From NCBI RefSeq assembly GCF_014377975.1, contig NZ_JACMOO010000206.1, positions 1 through 33,090 of the forward strand: DNA of 33,090 nt, in the 5' to 3' direction. Positions 8,948-18,102 of this stretch are shown here, one piece after another. Both the position numbers and the translations under genes were made by a program. The notes under the pieces were generated by a model. That model was not told where the DNA came from and made no database searches. It saw only the letters and a list, made by a program, of their open reading frames with translations. Position 1 is the stretch's first letter. The number at the start of each line of letters is the position of its first letter. The stretch is from Ferruginibacter sp. GTDB taxonomy: Bacteria > Bacteroidota > Bacteroidia > Chitinophagales > Chitinophagaceae.

Positions 8948-10786
8948 ATGTCACTAACAGACCCTCATATTAATTTATTAATGCAATGCATTAGTTTAGA
9001 AGAAAAAGAACAGATTAAACGATTTAGTTTAGATCAGCAGCATACGTTAAAATCTTTGAAAACAGAGGGGTTGGCACTGCATCCGATTGTTGTTACCCGC
9101 AAAAACTTCGGTTATGCCGATTACCCTGAAATTACTTTTCGTTTAAATTTTCCGGCAGAAACCAACCAGTTTAAAGATGGCGCTGCTATTGAATGTTTTT
9201 ATACCGGCGAAGAACCGGTAAAAGGTATATTAATAAGCCTGGATGGTAAGGTGGGCGAGTTCAGGTTGTTTGCGCCCGACTTTCCGGATTGGATAGAAGA
9301 CAATGGTGTTGGAATAAAACTAGCACCCGACCAGCGTACCACTACCATTATGAAGACTGTACTGAATGGATTGGAAAGCAACAAGGAATTATATAAATTA
9401 TTTCAGCAAATTCATGGTGAAACCTTCACCCGCACAACCACCCCGGATATAAAATCTACTGCACTGCAGTTTAACAATCAACGCTTAAATGACAGCCAGC
9501 AAAAAGCAGTAAAAGCCGTAACTCAAAATGAAAATATTACCATTGTGCATGGCCCGCCAGGCACAGGCAAAACCACTACTTTAATTGAAGCCATTCTGCA
9601 ACTAATAAAAGCAGGCGAAAAAATTTTAGTTGCCGCACCAAGCAATACTGCAGTGGATAATATTGCAAAAGGCCTGATAGCAAAAGGTGTGCAGGTTTTA
9701 AGAGTAGGTAATACAAGCAAAGTAGATGAGACTATTTTTTTGTATACGCCGGAAGGCAAACTGGCCAACAGCAAACAGCAAAAGGAAATAAAAGAATTAA
9801 AAATAAGGGCCGAACAGTTTAGAAAAATGGCGCTGAAATACAAACGAAGTTTTGGCAAAGCAGAAAGGGAGCAACGCAACCTGCTGTTTAAAGAAGTAAA
9901 AAATATCCGTACAGAAATTAAAAAGATACAGGCGTATAATGAAGAAAAATTATTTACGGAAGCGGAAGTAATTGCGGGTACACCCATTGGATTGTATGAT
10001 GCAAAAATCAATCACCTTACTTTTAATACTTTGGTAATGGATGAAGCGGGGCAATGCATTGAACCACTGGCCTGGTGTATTTTTCCACTGGCACAAAAAT
10101 ACGTGCTGGCAGGCGATCATCTTCAGTTACCTCCTACCATTTTAAGCAACGAAGCAAGTCGTATGGGTTTAAATAAATCTATTTTAGAAAGATGTATTGC
10201 AACAGTACCCAATATTTTTCTATTGAACACACAATACCGCATGAGGGAATCTATTGCAGGATTCAGTAGTAATTATTTTTACAATGGATTGCTGCAAACT
10301 GTGGAGCATCTAAAAAATAAAGGCACGCACATCAGTTTTATAGATACTGCAGGTTCTGGATTTAATGAAGTGCAGGGCAGCAACGGCATGAGTTTACAAA
10401 ACGAAGGCGAAATGCAAATTGCACAAAAATTATTGCAAACAGAAATGCTGGATACTGAAAAAACAGCCTTCATTTCTCCATATAACGGACAGGTAACTTC
10501 AGCAAAAGAGGCATTGCCAGATACAATGCGCATTAGTACCATTGACAGTTTCCAGGGACAGGAAAAAGAAATAGTTATTTTAAGTTTGGTGAGAAGCAAT
10601 GAAGACGGCGATATTGGTTTTTTGAAAGATTACCGCAGAATGAATGTAGCTATAACAAGGGCCAAAGAACAATTGTTTGTAATTGGCGACAGTGCTACAA
10701 TTGGCGGTGATCCGTTTTACAATTCGTTTTTAACTTACATAGAAAACCATGGCAGTTACAGAACAGTGTGGGAGTTTGAGTTATAA
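8948..10786 (+). CDS. Superfamily I DNA/RNA helicase (UPF1/IGHMBP2-like AAA domain protein)
   Basis: A cytosolic superfamily I helicase. Numbered from the longer open frame starting at 8885, it has Walker A GPPGTGKT (223-230), motif Ia APSNTAVDN, Walker B DEAGQ (386-390), motif III GDHLQLPPT (410-418), motif IV-like QYRM (450-453), TIDSFQGQEKEIVILSLVRS (motif V) and NVAITRAKEQLFVIGD (motif VI). A charged coiled-coil insert lies between motifs Ia and II (about 295-355), as in the SMUBP-2/UPF1 group. I prefer ATG 8948 (MSLTDPHINLL) to ATG 8885, because the first 21 residues (Phe-, Cys- and Met-rich) do not look like the family N-terminus. It is divergent from the tricorn-like protease, sharing a short AT-rich gap. 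Its target in bacteria is uncertain. Confidence 0.88.
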   Translation: MSLTDPHINLLMQCISLEEKEQIKRFSLDQQHTLKSLKTEGLALHPIVVTRKNFGYADYPEITFRLNFPAETNQFKDGAAIECFYTGEEPVKGILISLDGKVGEFRLFAPDFPDWIEDNGVGIKLAPDQRTTTIMKTVLNGLESNKELYKLFQQIHGETFTRTTTPDIKSTALQFNNQRLNDSQQKAVKAVTQNENITIVHGPPGTGKTTTLIEAILQLIKAGEKILVAAPSNTAVDNIAKGLIAKGVQVLRVGNTSKVDETIFLYTPEGKLANSKQQKEIKELKIRAEQFRKMALKYKRSFGKAEREQRNLLFKEVKNIRTEIKKIQAYNEEKLFTEAEVIAGTPIGLYDAKINHLTFNTLVMDEAGQCIEPLAWCIFPLAQKYVLAGDHLQLPPTILSNEASRMGLNKSILERCIATVPNIFLLNTQYRMRESIAGFSSNYFYNGLLQTVEHLKNKGTHISFIDTAGSGFNEVQGSNGMSLQNEGEMQIAQKLLQTEMLDTEKTAFISPYNGQVTSAKEALPDTMRISTIDSFQGQEKEIVILSLVRSNEDGDIGFLKDYRRMNVAITRAKEQLFVIGDSATIGGDPFYNSFLTYIENHGSYRTVWEFEL

Positions 10787-10827
10787 GACCAGTGGTTAAT
10801 AATAAAAGAAAAGATAATTTAAAACTA

Positions 10828-11328
10828 TCATTTCACTGAGGAGTGCAATTCAAATTCATGCACAAAGTTTACCGGATCATTGGGGGTTAAAATAATCTTT
10901 TTATTATCTTTTTTAAGTACCAAAACTGTATTGTTTTTCCGGGTCGCATACCATGTCATGGTGCCCATTTTAAAATTAGCAAATTTTCCATAATAACCAA
11001 ATACTCCGCCTACGCCAAAAGTGCGCAAAGCAGGACGAATTTTATCCTTATCAATTAGTTCAACACTTTTAATTGAGTTTTTGGATATTTTAACAGCCTT
11101 AAAAATTCTATGAATAATTAACAGCTCATCAGTAATTTCATAACTGATGGGCCTGAATGCAAACGTGATAAAATAAAATATCAGCAAAGTAATAGTAGTA
11201 TAATTTGGAATTGTATGACTTGTATCTTTAAGGATATTATATAGCGCTATGATAATAACTGCAAATAATATGGTTACTCCAATAGTTATTCCTTTTGTTA
11301 CTTTGTCCATGGAGGTTTTGTAGATCAT
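10828..11328 (-). CDS. Small membrane protein with bacterial PH-like domain
   Basis: A 166-residue protein with two hydrophobic segments (about residues 14-33 and 44-62) followed by a soluble domain. That domain reads FRPISYEITDELLIIHRIFK, then SKNSIKSVELIDKDKIRPAL, GVFGYYGKF and NTVLVLKKDNKKIILTPNDP. This pattern, two transmembrane helices then a strand-rich module with a conserved glycine-rich turn and a final NDP segment, is typical of bacterial PH-domain (bPH/DUF304-like) proteins. The translation start could be Met7 (MDKVTKG) instead of Met1. Function in the family is poorly defined. It converges on the helicase gene with a 41-base gap. Confidence 0.65.
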   Translation of the reverse strand: MIYKTSMDKVTKGITIGVTILFAVIIIALYNILKDTSHTIPNYTTITLLIFYFITFAFRPISYEITDELLIIHRIFKAVKISKNSIKSVELIDKDKIRPALRTFGVGGVFGYYGKFANFKMGTMTWYATRKNNTVLVLKKDNKKIILTPNDPVNFVHEFELHSSVK

Positions 11329-11360
11329 GTCGTTAATTTATTATATTGTGTTAAGGTACA

Positions 11361-11500
11361 TTATTTAACAACAATTGCACAATTTCCTTGGCATGTACAA
11401 TCTGCGCTGCCAATTTTATCGGGCATGATCACATGGCTTACACCGGCAATTTTTAATTTATTTATCAATGAATTCTGCGAAGCACGCTGCTAATAGTGAT
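11361..11500 (-). pseudogene. Remnant of a potassium-channel / TrkA-type RCK domain
   Basis: Between the PH-domain gene and the sensor kinase, the minus strand reads RASQNSLINKLKIAGVSHVI followed by MPDKIG. This closely resembles the conserved NAD-binding/RCK segment of Bacteroidota potassium channel proteins (RASxxSSxxKLKxAGAxxVIMPDKIGG). The frame has a TAG at 11490-11492, just before the RAS segment. After DKIG it loses similarity and stops at 11361-11363. A neighbouring frame continues 18 codons longer, which suggests a frameshift. There is no start codon or pore region. It is therefore a short decayed relic, called from a motif I recognise rather than from alignment. Confidence 0.5.
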
Positions 11501-11565
11501 TTTCGGATAAAGTGGTTTGATTGAAGATACTTTTTAAAACTCAGGGCATCATTAATTACCGGTTA

Positions 11566-14500
11566 TTAACTCCGCATTACCACCGGAAGTTTTACGTAAA
11601 ACGTTGTGCCTTCCCCTTCTTCGGTTTCAAACCAAATATCGCCTTTGCTTTGTTCAACAATACCTTTACACATGGCCAGTCCCAAACCGGTACCCGAAGT
11701 TTTGGTAGTGAAATTGGGGGTAAATATTTTTGACTGCATCTCTTGCGGAATGCCGTTGCCATTGTCTTTGATGGTTATAAGTATATTACCCTGCTGCAAG
11801 GTTTCATTAATTTGAATATGCGCACTTCTTTGGTCAGGTACGGCCTGCATAGCATTTTGAATAAGGTTGGTAAACAGCCTGCTAATATGCGTTTTATCTG
11901 CATTGATCAATATTGTTTCAGCTACCGGCTGCCATTCCAACTCAACATTTTCTTCCATCGAATGCAATTGAATGGTCATTTTCAACGTGTCATTCAAATC
12001 AAAAATTTCATTTCTGGGATTACCAATATTTGCGAACTGCGAAAACTGCCCTGCTATCTGGCTTAAATGATCTATCTGCTCAACCAAAGTAACGGCTACG
12101 CTTCTACTCAAGGTATTGATGTTACCGGCATTGTTATCAATTGATTTTTGCAGGTATTGCAAACTAAGTTTCATGGGCGTTAGCGGATTTTTTATTTCAT
12201 GGGCTACCTGTCTTGCCATTTCTCTCCACGCTCCTTCCCTTTCACTTTTAGCCAGTGCAGCTGCACTACTATTTAATTTAGCTACCATCTTGTTATATTC
12301 TTTTACCAGCTCGCCTATTTCATCATTTCTTTTCCAGCGAATGGCCGCATTCTCTTTGCCCAGGTTTACTTCTTTCATTTTATTACTGATAAAAGTAAAA
12401 GAACGGGTAATACGATTGGTGATAAAAAAAGCAACGATACCGGCGATTAAAAATATAAAGGCGTTGAGATTAATAATGGCTACTAAAAAATTGGAAATTT
12501 CCTGGCGTAGTTTTGACTGAGAGGTAAAGTAAGGAATATTCAGATAAACATATTCATTACCTTTTTCATCAATTACGGGAACATAGTTGCTAAGGTAAGA
12601 TAAGCTGCCTATGGCTTCCTCCTTAAAGAACTGTATTTCCTTTAACTGGTGAAGATGGTAGTAAGCCATTGGATCCATTTTGCTGCTCACAATTCCTTTG
12701 TTGTAAGGTAAGGGAAGTGAGGATACTTTCAGATCGCCATTGAGATCGTAAATATTTACATCCACTGCATGCACTTCGGATATACGTGCAATTGTTTTTT
12801 CCAGACTGGACTTAAAAACATCATCAGATATTTTCATTACATCATCAAACATAATCAGGTCGCTGATGGAATTGCGCACTTCATTTTGCATTACATGAAT
12901 GGTACGGCTTAGTTTTTCACGGTTATTATTGTGGTAGCGGTTTATAAAAAATAATATCGTGGCAACAGCCACCACAATAAACGAAAGAAGGCTTATAAAA
13001 ATAATGGTAGCATGCACCTGGTTGCGGATACTCATTTGCCAATGGGTACGCATTTTGTTCCACTGTAAACGGGACCGCACAACTGCGTTAAAAAACCAAA
13101 AAATACCTGTAACAAATAAGAAGGCACAAAAAAGATAACTGAATAATGTTATGGATTCTATAAAGAAATTATCTTCTTTGGCAATGATGACCACTTTATC
13201 GGCACCGGCTTTATACCACAACTCATAATATCCTTTTTTTCTAAAGGTTTCAAAACCTGATTTTGGCACCTGCTCCTGTGTTAGCTGCCACGGAAAAGCG
13301 TAATCATTGTGGTTGTTTACCAATTGCAGTTTATTATAAATGGCATAGGAATACACCTGCGAATTTTCAATAGAGTTATTATAACCTCTTAAAAATAATT
13401 CGGGATATAGTGCATCTGTTTTATACTTTTTTGGCGTGGCTAAAATAAAAACATATCCCAATAATTTTTCGGCAGTATCCGTAATATCTATTTTGCTGAT
13501 GTAAGTAAAACGGTCGTATGCCACATCATAATAAAACAGGTTAGGAATAGCGGTAGGTTTACCCTGAGTTTTTAAAATGGTGGTCAGTGTATTGTAGTTT
13601 GTAGAATCCTGGTTATACAAGGGCTTCTCCCTGTCATCGAAAGTAAAGATGCGTGTATCATATTTATTTAAGTAACCAACGAAATTACCATTCAGTAAAC
13701 TATCTTTTACATACCTGTTGGTAGCCGGATTTTTAAAGGAAGCAAACAATGGTGCCAAAGCTTCATTTCTAAAATCCGTCAATACGGTATTCATCAGGTG
13801 TTCACTTGCAGGATCAACTTTTTCAGCAAGTGTTTCCGCAAAATATTTTCTTTGTTGCACTTCTTTTTTATCATTTTCAATAATGATAATGGCTGCGATA
13901 GATAAAGAAAAAAAGAAAAGCCAAAAAATTAATCTGGATGAAACGATTTGCGAAGCAAGCAAAAACAACTGGTTATTATTGAGCAGTAGCAGGTAAACCA
14001 ATAACCATATCAACAGGTACAATTCAAAAATGATATTTGAATTACCTGTACGAAAGGTTAAAACTGCCAGGCCAATAATAGTAACGTATACTAACATTAC
14101 CCATATATTTTTGGGCAGCAATGGTTGTAACAAATAAATAATTACCTGCGAAAAAAAGAAATACCCGATGGAAATGCAACCCAGTACCACAAAGCCAACA
14201 ACACTATAAATATTTAAAGTAAAAAAATTAATCACATCAAATGAAATCTGCGAATCAGCCACCATTGATAAAATGATATGGCCGCAAACAAGTGTACTTG
14301 CCAGCAATGCAACAATACCTAAAACAATAGCTATCCATTTTATAACAGTTTTTTTTGTTTTTATGATGATGCCCTTTTCCTGAATATAAAATCTCACAAA
14401 AAGAATAATCCATAAAAACAACAACGCATTGATCAGTAAATCACCCAATGAACGCAGTATTGCATTGCTGCCATAAATAGATGGGTCAAATAATTCAAAT

Positions 14501-15315
14501 TGCCGCAGGTTTAAAGGAATGGGTAAAAAATAGCTTGCTGTTCTTAACACTAAAATACACGCTATTAAAACCCCGGCTCCCCTATAAAAATTTCTTTTTA
14601 CGATATAGGTTGCCAGCAGGTGAACCATTAAAAGAATAACCAATGCTGCCAGCAACCTGAAAACGGACGCCAGTAAAGTATTTTGAGGAATGGCTATTTC
14701 TGTATTTTGTACCAGTGAAAAAAGAAAAACTCCTTCTCTGCTTTTAATGGAAGTGCTGTTTGGCTGACCGGAAATACTATAATTATTTCCCAACTGATTT
14801 TCAATAGCAAATGAATTAACAAGGTATTCATTGGTAATAAGATAGTTCCATTTTACAGGTATCAAAGCAAGCGTAGTGAGATTACCTGCAATATGTTTTC
14901 TCCATACATAATAACCATTGGGAAATTGAATAAACCCGCTCTGGGCCTGCATATTATACATCTGTGCTATTGGATCTATTACCTGAGTACTCCAAAAAAG
15001 CAGGTTATATTTATCAGTGCTGTCTTTTGATAAAACAAATAGAAAATACTTTTTTGCTTCTAAACGCTGCAGTAAAATTTCGTTGTAATTTTTGTTCGCC
15101 AGCTTCTGAATGGCAGCGGTATCCTGATTAAAGGCATCAAAGTCTATTTCCTGTTTGGCAATATATTTTCCAATACTTTTTTGAAATGCCTCTGGCGACG
15201 CACTACCCGACCAATAATTATCTATTATAAAAGATATGGTTAACAGCCATGCAGCAGTTATCAGCAGGTAACCATTTTTAAATAAGCGCTGTTTAAAAGA
15301 ATGATTGTTTTGCAA
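11566..15315 (-). CDS. Large membrane sensor histidine kinase (NtrY-like, HAMP plus HATPase)
   Basis: A 1249-residue inner-membrane sensor kinase. The N-terminal half holds a first helix near residue 13, a periplasmic region, and a block of many hydrophobic helices (about 205-480). A second extracytoplasmic domain follows (about 500-725), then another helix pair flanking a further sensor region. A HAMP domain comes next (about 950-1010, ending RWKRNDEIGELVKEYNKM). The H-box is AHEIKNPLTPMKLSLQYL with phospho-acceptor His1039, the N-box is NLIQNAMQAV (near 1150), and the ATP-lid glycines are DNGNGIP and GTGLGL. The kinase core resembles NtrY, which normally partners an NtrC-type regulator, but no response regulator is in the window. 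It starts 44 bases after mazG and is probably cotranscribed with it. Confidence 0.9.
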   Translation of the reverse strand: MQNNHSFKQRLFKNGYLLITAAWLLTISFIIDNYWSGSASPEAFQKSIGKYIAKQEIDFDAFNQDTAAIQKLANKNYNEILLQRLEAKKYFLFVLSKDSTDKYNLLFWSTQVIDPIAQMYNMQAQSGFIQFPNGYYVWRKHIAGNLTTLALIPVKWNYLITNEYLVNSFAIENQLGNNYSISGQPNSTSIKSREGVFLFSLVQNTEIAIPQNTLLASVFRLLAALVILLMVHLLATYIVKRNFYRGAGVLIACILVLRTASYFLPIPLNLRQFELFDPSIYGSNAILRSLGDLLINALLFLWIILFVRFYIQEKGIIIKTKKTVIKWIAIVLGIVALLASTLVCGHIILSMVADSQISFDVINFFTLNIYSVVGFVVLGCISIGYFFFSQVIIYLLQPLLPKNIWVMLVYVTIIGLAVLTFRTGNSNIIFELYLLIWLLVYLLLLNNNQLFLLASQIVSSRLIFWLFFFSLSIAAIIIIENDKKEVQQRKYFAETLAEKVDPASEHLMNTVLTDFRNEALAPLFASFKNPATNRYVKDSLLNGNFVGYLNKYDTRIFTFDDREKPLYNQDSTNYNTLTTILKTQGKPTAIPNLFYYDVAYDRFTYISKIDITDTAEKLLGYVFILATPKKYKTDALYPELFLRGYNNSIENSQVYSYAIYNKLQLVNNHNDYAFPWQLTQEQVPKSGFETFRKKGYYELWYKAGADKVVIIAKEDNFFIESITLFSYLFCAFLFVTGIFWFFNAVVRSRLQWNKMRTHWQMSIRNQVHATIIFISLLSFIVVAVATILFFINRYHNNNREKLSRTIHVMQNEVRNSISDLIMFDDVMKISDDVFKSSLEKTIARISEVHAVDVNIYDLNGDLKVSSLPLPYNKGIVSSKMDPMAYYHLHQLKEIQFFKEEAIGSLSYLSNYVPVIDEKGNEYVYLNIPYFTSQSKLRQEISNFLVAIINLNAFIFLIAGIVAFFITNRITRSFTFISNKMKEVNLGKENAAIRWKRNDEIGELVKEYNKMVAKLNSSAAALAKSEREGAWREMARQVAHEIKNPLTPMKLSLQYLQKSIDNNAGNINTLSRSVAVTLVEQIDHLSQIAGQFSQFANIGNPRNEIFDLNDTLKMTIQLHSMEENVELEWQPVAETILINADKTHISRLFTNLIQNAMQAVPDQRSAHIQINETLQQGNILITIKDNGNGIPQEMQSKIFTPNFTTKTSGTGLGLAMCKGIVEQSKGDIWFETEEGEGTTFYVKLPVVMRS

Positions 15316-15359
15316 ATAATAGTTGGTTTACTGCAAATGCAGTATGTAATAAATAATAG

Positions 15360-16121
15360 TTATTGTTTTTTTATTTTGTTCCAGATGGCATCCATTTCTC
15401 CGGGCGTCATATCCTGCAGCGCTTTTCCGGTGCTGTTGGCCTCCTCTTCCATTTTAGTAAACCGGTGTATAAATTTTTTATTCGTCCGTTCAAGTGCATT
15501 CTCTGCATCTAACTGCAAAAATCTTGCAAAGTTTATCAATGAGAAAAAAACATCGCCAAGTTCATCTTCCATGTGCTCCCTGTTACCCGATGCGATGGCT
15601 TCAAATAACTCTTTTTTTTCTTCCTCTACCTTTTCCCAAACCTGCTCTTTATTTTCCCAATCAAAGCCAACCTGTTTGGCTTTTTCCTGCAGCCGCATGG
15701 CCTTGACGGTTGCCGGTAAAGTTTTAGGTACGCCACTCAAAACAGACGCTTTTCCTTCTTTTAATTTTAGCTTTTCCCAATTGCGCTTTACATCTTCCTC
15801 ATCATTTACAACTACATCGCCGTAAATATGCGGATGCCGGAAAACTAATTTGTCGCATACCCCGTTGATTACCTCCTCCAGTGTAAACTGATTTTGTTCG
15901 GTACCAATTTTTGCATAAAAAACAATGTGCAGTAACAGATCGCCCAGTTCTTCCTTTATACCTTTCCAGTTATTGTCTGTAATGGCATCTGTTAATTCGT
16001 AGGTTTCTTCAATGGTAAGCTGGCGAAGGGTTTCAATGGTTTGCTTTTTATCCCAGGGACATTTTTCCCTTAATTCGTTCATAATAGTTACCAATCTTTC
16101 AAAAGCGGAATTATACTGCAT
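15360..16121 (-). CDS. mazG: Nucleoside triphosphate pyrophosphohydrolase MazG
   Basis: A 253-residue cytosolic enzyme that hydrolyses (d)NTPs to NMP and pyrophosphate, a house-cleaning activity. It has two MazG-type helical domains with metal-binding acidic motifs. The first has CPWDKKQTIETL, then EETYELTDAI and EELGDLLLHIVFYAK. The second has EEEKKELFEAI and DELGDVFFSLINFARFL. The linker carries the typical FRHPHIYGDV motif and NWEKLKLKEGK. Length and architecture match full-length E. coli-type MazG (about 263 residues). ATG 16121 is well supported. It lies upstream of the large sensor kinase on the same strand. Confidence 0.95.
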   Translation of the reverse strand: MQYNSAFERLVTIMNELREKCPWDKKQTIETLRQLTIEETYELTDAITDNNWKGIKEELGDLLLHIVFYAKIGTEQNQFTLEEVINGVCDKLVFRHPHIYGDVVVNDEEDVKRNWEKLKLKEGKASVLSGVPKTLPATVKAMRLQEKAKQVGFDWENKEQVWEKVEEEKKELFEAIASGNREHMEDELGDVFFSLINFARFLQLDAENALERTNKKFIHRFTKMEEEANSTGKALQDMTPGEMDAIWNKIKKQ

Positions 16122-16349
16122 AAATTAAATAAATAATAAACTAAAAAAACAGACATTTCAATAGAGGAAAACCTGTGTTAAACTAAGCCAATATCAAAAT
16201 AAAATTGTTGTTATTTTTTAAAGTAAACCATCAACACCAATAAATTTTGTTAAAAATACTCAAAAAAAAGGTGTTGAAATAGTATGGTGTAAATAAGCAG
16301 GAAAATAAAAAAAATTAATAGCTTACTTTTACCCTCCTAAATTCAATCC

Positions 16350-17189
16350 ATGATCCAAAAAACAGGTTTTATTTTTTTACTGCTGGCTGCAATAGCTCCA
16401 TACGCCATGGCACAGTATTACTACAAAGACCTGGTAAGTAATAAACAGGCACAGGTAGAAAAATCGGTGTTACAGCAGCAAAAAATCCGGGCAATTGAAG
16501 TGCATAGTTTTGAAGGCGACAAAAGCCCGAGTGAAGGTTTTTTTTGCGAAAAAAAAATCAGTAAGGACTACCGCCGCATGGAAACTTATACCAGGAGTTA
16601 TACTACAGGCAAAGCCTTGCTAACTTCGTACTACAATGAAAAGGAACAATTGATTCAATCCACAGACAGTTCGGATCTGATTGTTTCCACTTCGTTTTAT
16701 ACATATAATTCCGAGGGTGATATTTTTAGTATTGTTTCCAATTCACATTCTGCGGATGAGGATTTTACTACCGCTCTAAAGGAAGAGCACCAATATAAAT
16801 ACAGTGATAAAAAGCAACCGGTACAAATGCTGCGCATAAAAAATAATAAAGACTCTGCGCTGGTAGATTTTATACTGGATGAACATGGAAATGTTAGTGA
16901 CGAAATAGAACCCGGAAAAAATGGGCTCCATTATTATTATTACTACGACAATAAAAACAGGCTGACCGATATTGTAAAATTTAATGTGGTATTAGGCAAG
17001 CTGATACCGGATTTTACTTTTGAATATAACAGCAGCAACCAGGTAACCCAAATGGTTGCTGTAGAGGAGGGCGTACACCAAAATTATTATACCTGGAAAT
17101 ATGTGTACAATGATGGTGTAAAAATTATTGAAAAATGTTTTTCGAAAGAAAATGATTTGCTGGGTTATTTTGAATACGAGTACAAATAA
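16350..17189 (+). CDS. Secreted protein of unknown function with YD-repeat-like segments
   Basis: A 279-residue protein with a signal peptide (MIQKTGFIFLLLAAIAPYAM, cleavage near AMAQ). The mature part is Tyr-, Asn- and Asp-rich with loosely repeated beta-hairpin phrases such as TSFYTYNSEGDIFSIVS, YYYYYDNKNRLTDIVKF and DFTFEYNSSNQVTQMV. These resemble the YD/RHS-like repeats (Y-x-Y-D-x-x-N-R-L-x) found in many exported Bacteroidota proteins. There is no enzymatic motif and no polymorphic-toxin C-terminus. It is a lone plus-strand gene between mazG and the HAD phosphatase, with a 228-base AT-rich upstream gap where no clear promoter was identified. Confidence 0.7.
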   Translation: MIQKTGFIFLLLAAIAPYAMAQYYYKDLVSNKQAQVEKSVLQQQKIRAIEVHSFEGDKSPSEGFFCEKKISKDYRRMETYTRSYTTGKALLTSYYNEKEQLIQSTDSSDLIVSTSFYTYNSEGDIFSIVSNSHSADEDFTTALKEEHQYKYSDKKQPVQMLRIKNNKDSALVDFILDEHGNVSDEIEPGKNGLHYYYYYDNKNRLTDIVKFNVVLGKLIPDFTFEYNSSNQVTQMVAVEEGVHQNYYTWKYVYNDGVKIIEKCFSKENDLLGYFEYEYK

Positions 17190-17320
17190 TGTTGGATGCC
17201 TGGTGCAGTATCTCTGGTTTCATTCAAATGCAATGGGACAATATTATTGGAACACATTATTTTAATTAAGGGCAAATAATCCAACTATTCCGGGCGTAGT
17301 TTAAACTGATAGAGTGAAAA

Positions 17321-17362
17321 AATTGATAATTATTAATTTTTAATTATCAATTATCAATTAAT
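17321..17362. repeat. Heptamer tandem repeat, six AATTNNN units
   Basis: Six consecutive 7-bp units in perfect register: AATTGAT, AATTATT, AATTTTT, AATTATC, AATTATC, AATTAAT. The right end overlaps the last codons and stop of the HAD phosphatase gene (stop at 17354-17356). Similar arrays occur at 21064-21091 and 33063-33090. Confidence 0.75.
17323..17350. terminator. AT-only hairpin downstream of the HAD gene
   Basis: A perfect 10-bp inverted repeat, TTGATAATTA (17323-17332) and TAATTATCAA (17341-17350), with an 8-base loop, lies between the convergent genes ending at 17189 and 17354. The stem has little GC, so it may be a weak terminator or simply a by-product of the heptamer repeat. Confidence 0.35.
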
Positions 17363-18007
17363 AAAAAGTCCGATATAGTCAGCACCAAAACCAATTATAT
17401 TGCTGTACTGCTCAAAATCTTTTATTGGATGTGAAGTGGTTAAAACGAACGAACGCATACCGGCGTTTAGTGCACTTTCTACACCTTTTGGTGCATCTTC
17501 AAAAACAATGCAATCGGCAGGTGCAACGCCCAATGCGGTGGCACATTGTAAAAAAGTATCGGGGTGAGGTTTGCTGGTAGTTACATCATCTGCACTTACT
17601 ACCACCGGAAAATATTCCCTCAGTTGAAGATTATCCAATACAAAATCGATATTAAAAGGAATGGCAGCAGATCCAATTGCCATCTTAATCCCAGCGGCTT
17701 TTGCCTTTTCTAAAAATTCTTTTAAACCTTCAATTAGTGCCAGCTTGGGCATGTAAGCTTTTTGATAACGTTTTTCTTTTTCAATAGATAATTCGTTGAT
17801 GCGTTGCTGCGTAAAATGATTATGGCCAAATATGCGTACCAGCAGTTCATCATTTTTGCCGTACATCTGCACCTTCACTTCATCCCAGGTAAGCCCTGCT
17901 TTTAGATCGTTGTTTAAAATATCATACCAGGCTTCTGCGTGGTAATACATATCGTCAATTACAGTTCCGTTCAAATCAAATAAAAATGCAGCAGCTTTAA
18001 TATTCAT
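17354..18007 (-). CDS. HAD family phosphatase / beta-phosphoglucomutase-like protein
   Basis: A 217-residue cytosolic HAD enzyme of the beta-phosphoglucomutase subfamily. Motif I is FLFDLNGTVIDD (nucleophile Asp11). Motif II is AIGSAA, motif III is the Lys in TTSKPHPD, and motif IV is IVFEDAPKGVESALNAG. An alpha-helical cap of about 60 residues follows motif I. The second motif I Asp, the usual general acid/base (DxD), is Asn13, which may change or lower catalysis; I recall FDLNGT in other Bacteroidota members, but this is unverified. It is the last gene of the minus-strand arabinose cluster, 95 bases after the GH39-like gene, so it may dephosphorylate or isomerise a sugar phosphate. Confidence 0.85.
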   Translation of the reverse strand: MNIKAAAFLFDLNGTVIDDMYYHAEAWYDILNNDLKAGLTWDEVKVQMYGKNDELLVRIFGHNHFTQQRINELSIEKEKRYQKAYMPKLALIEGLKEFLEKAKAAGIKMAIGSAAIPFNIDFVLDNLQLREYFPVVVSADDVTTSKPHPDTFLQCATALGVAPADCIVFEDAPKGVESALNAGMRSFVLTTSHPIKDFEQYSNIIGFGADYIGLFIN

Positions 18008-18102
18008 CTTAAAAAATTAGTTTGTTTGTACTTTAGATATTTTTTTTCAATAAAATTTGGTGCAATAATAATCACCTGTTTTCCTTTACCAGGTTAAAAT
18101 AC

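Noticed and set aside
9523..10011. 162-codon minus-strand open frame inside the helicase gene
   Set aside because: Antisense to helicase motifs; composition (Ser, Phe, Leu, Cys) is typical of a shadow frame.
13718..13996. 92-codon plus-strand frame within the sensor kinase gene
   Set aside because: Antisense to hydrophobic helices of the kinase; no start context or conserved motif.
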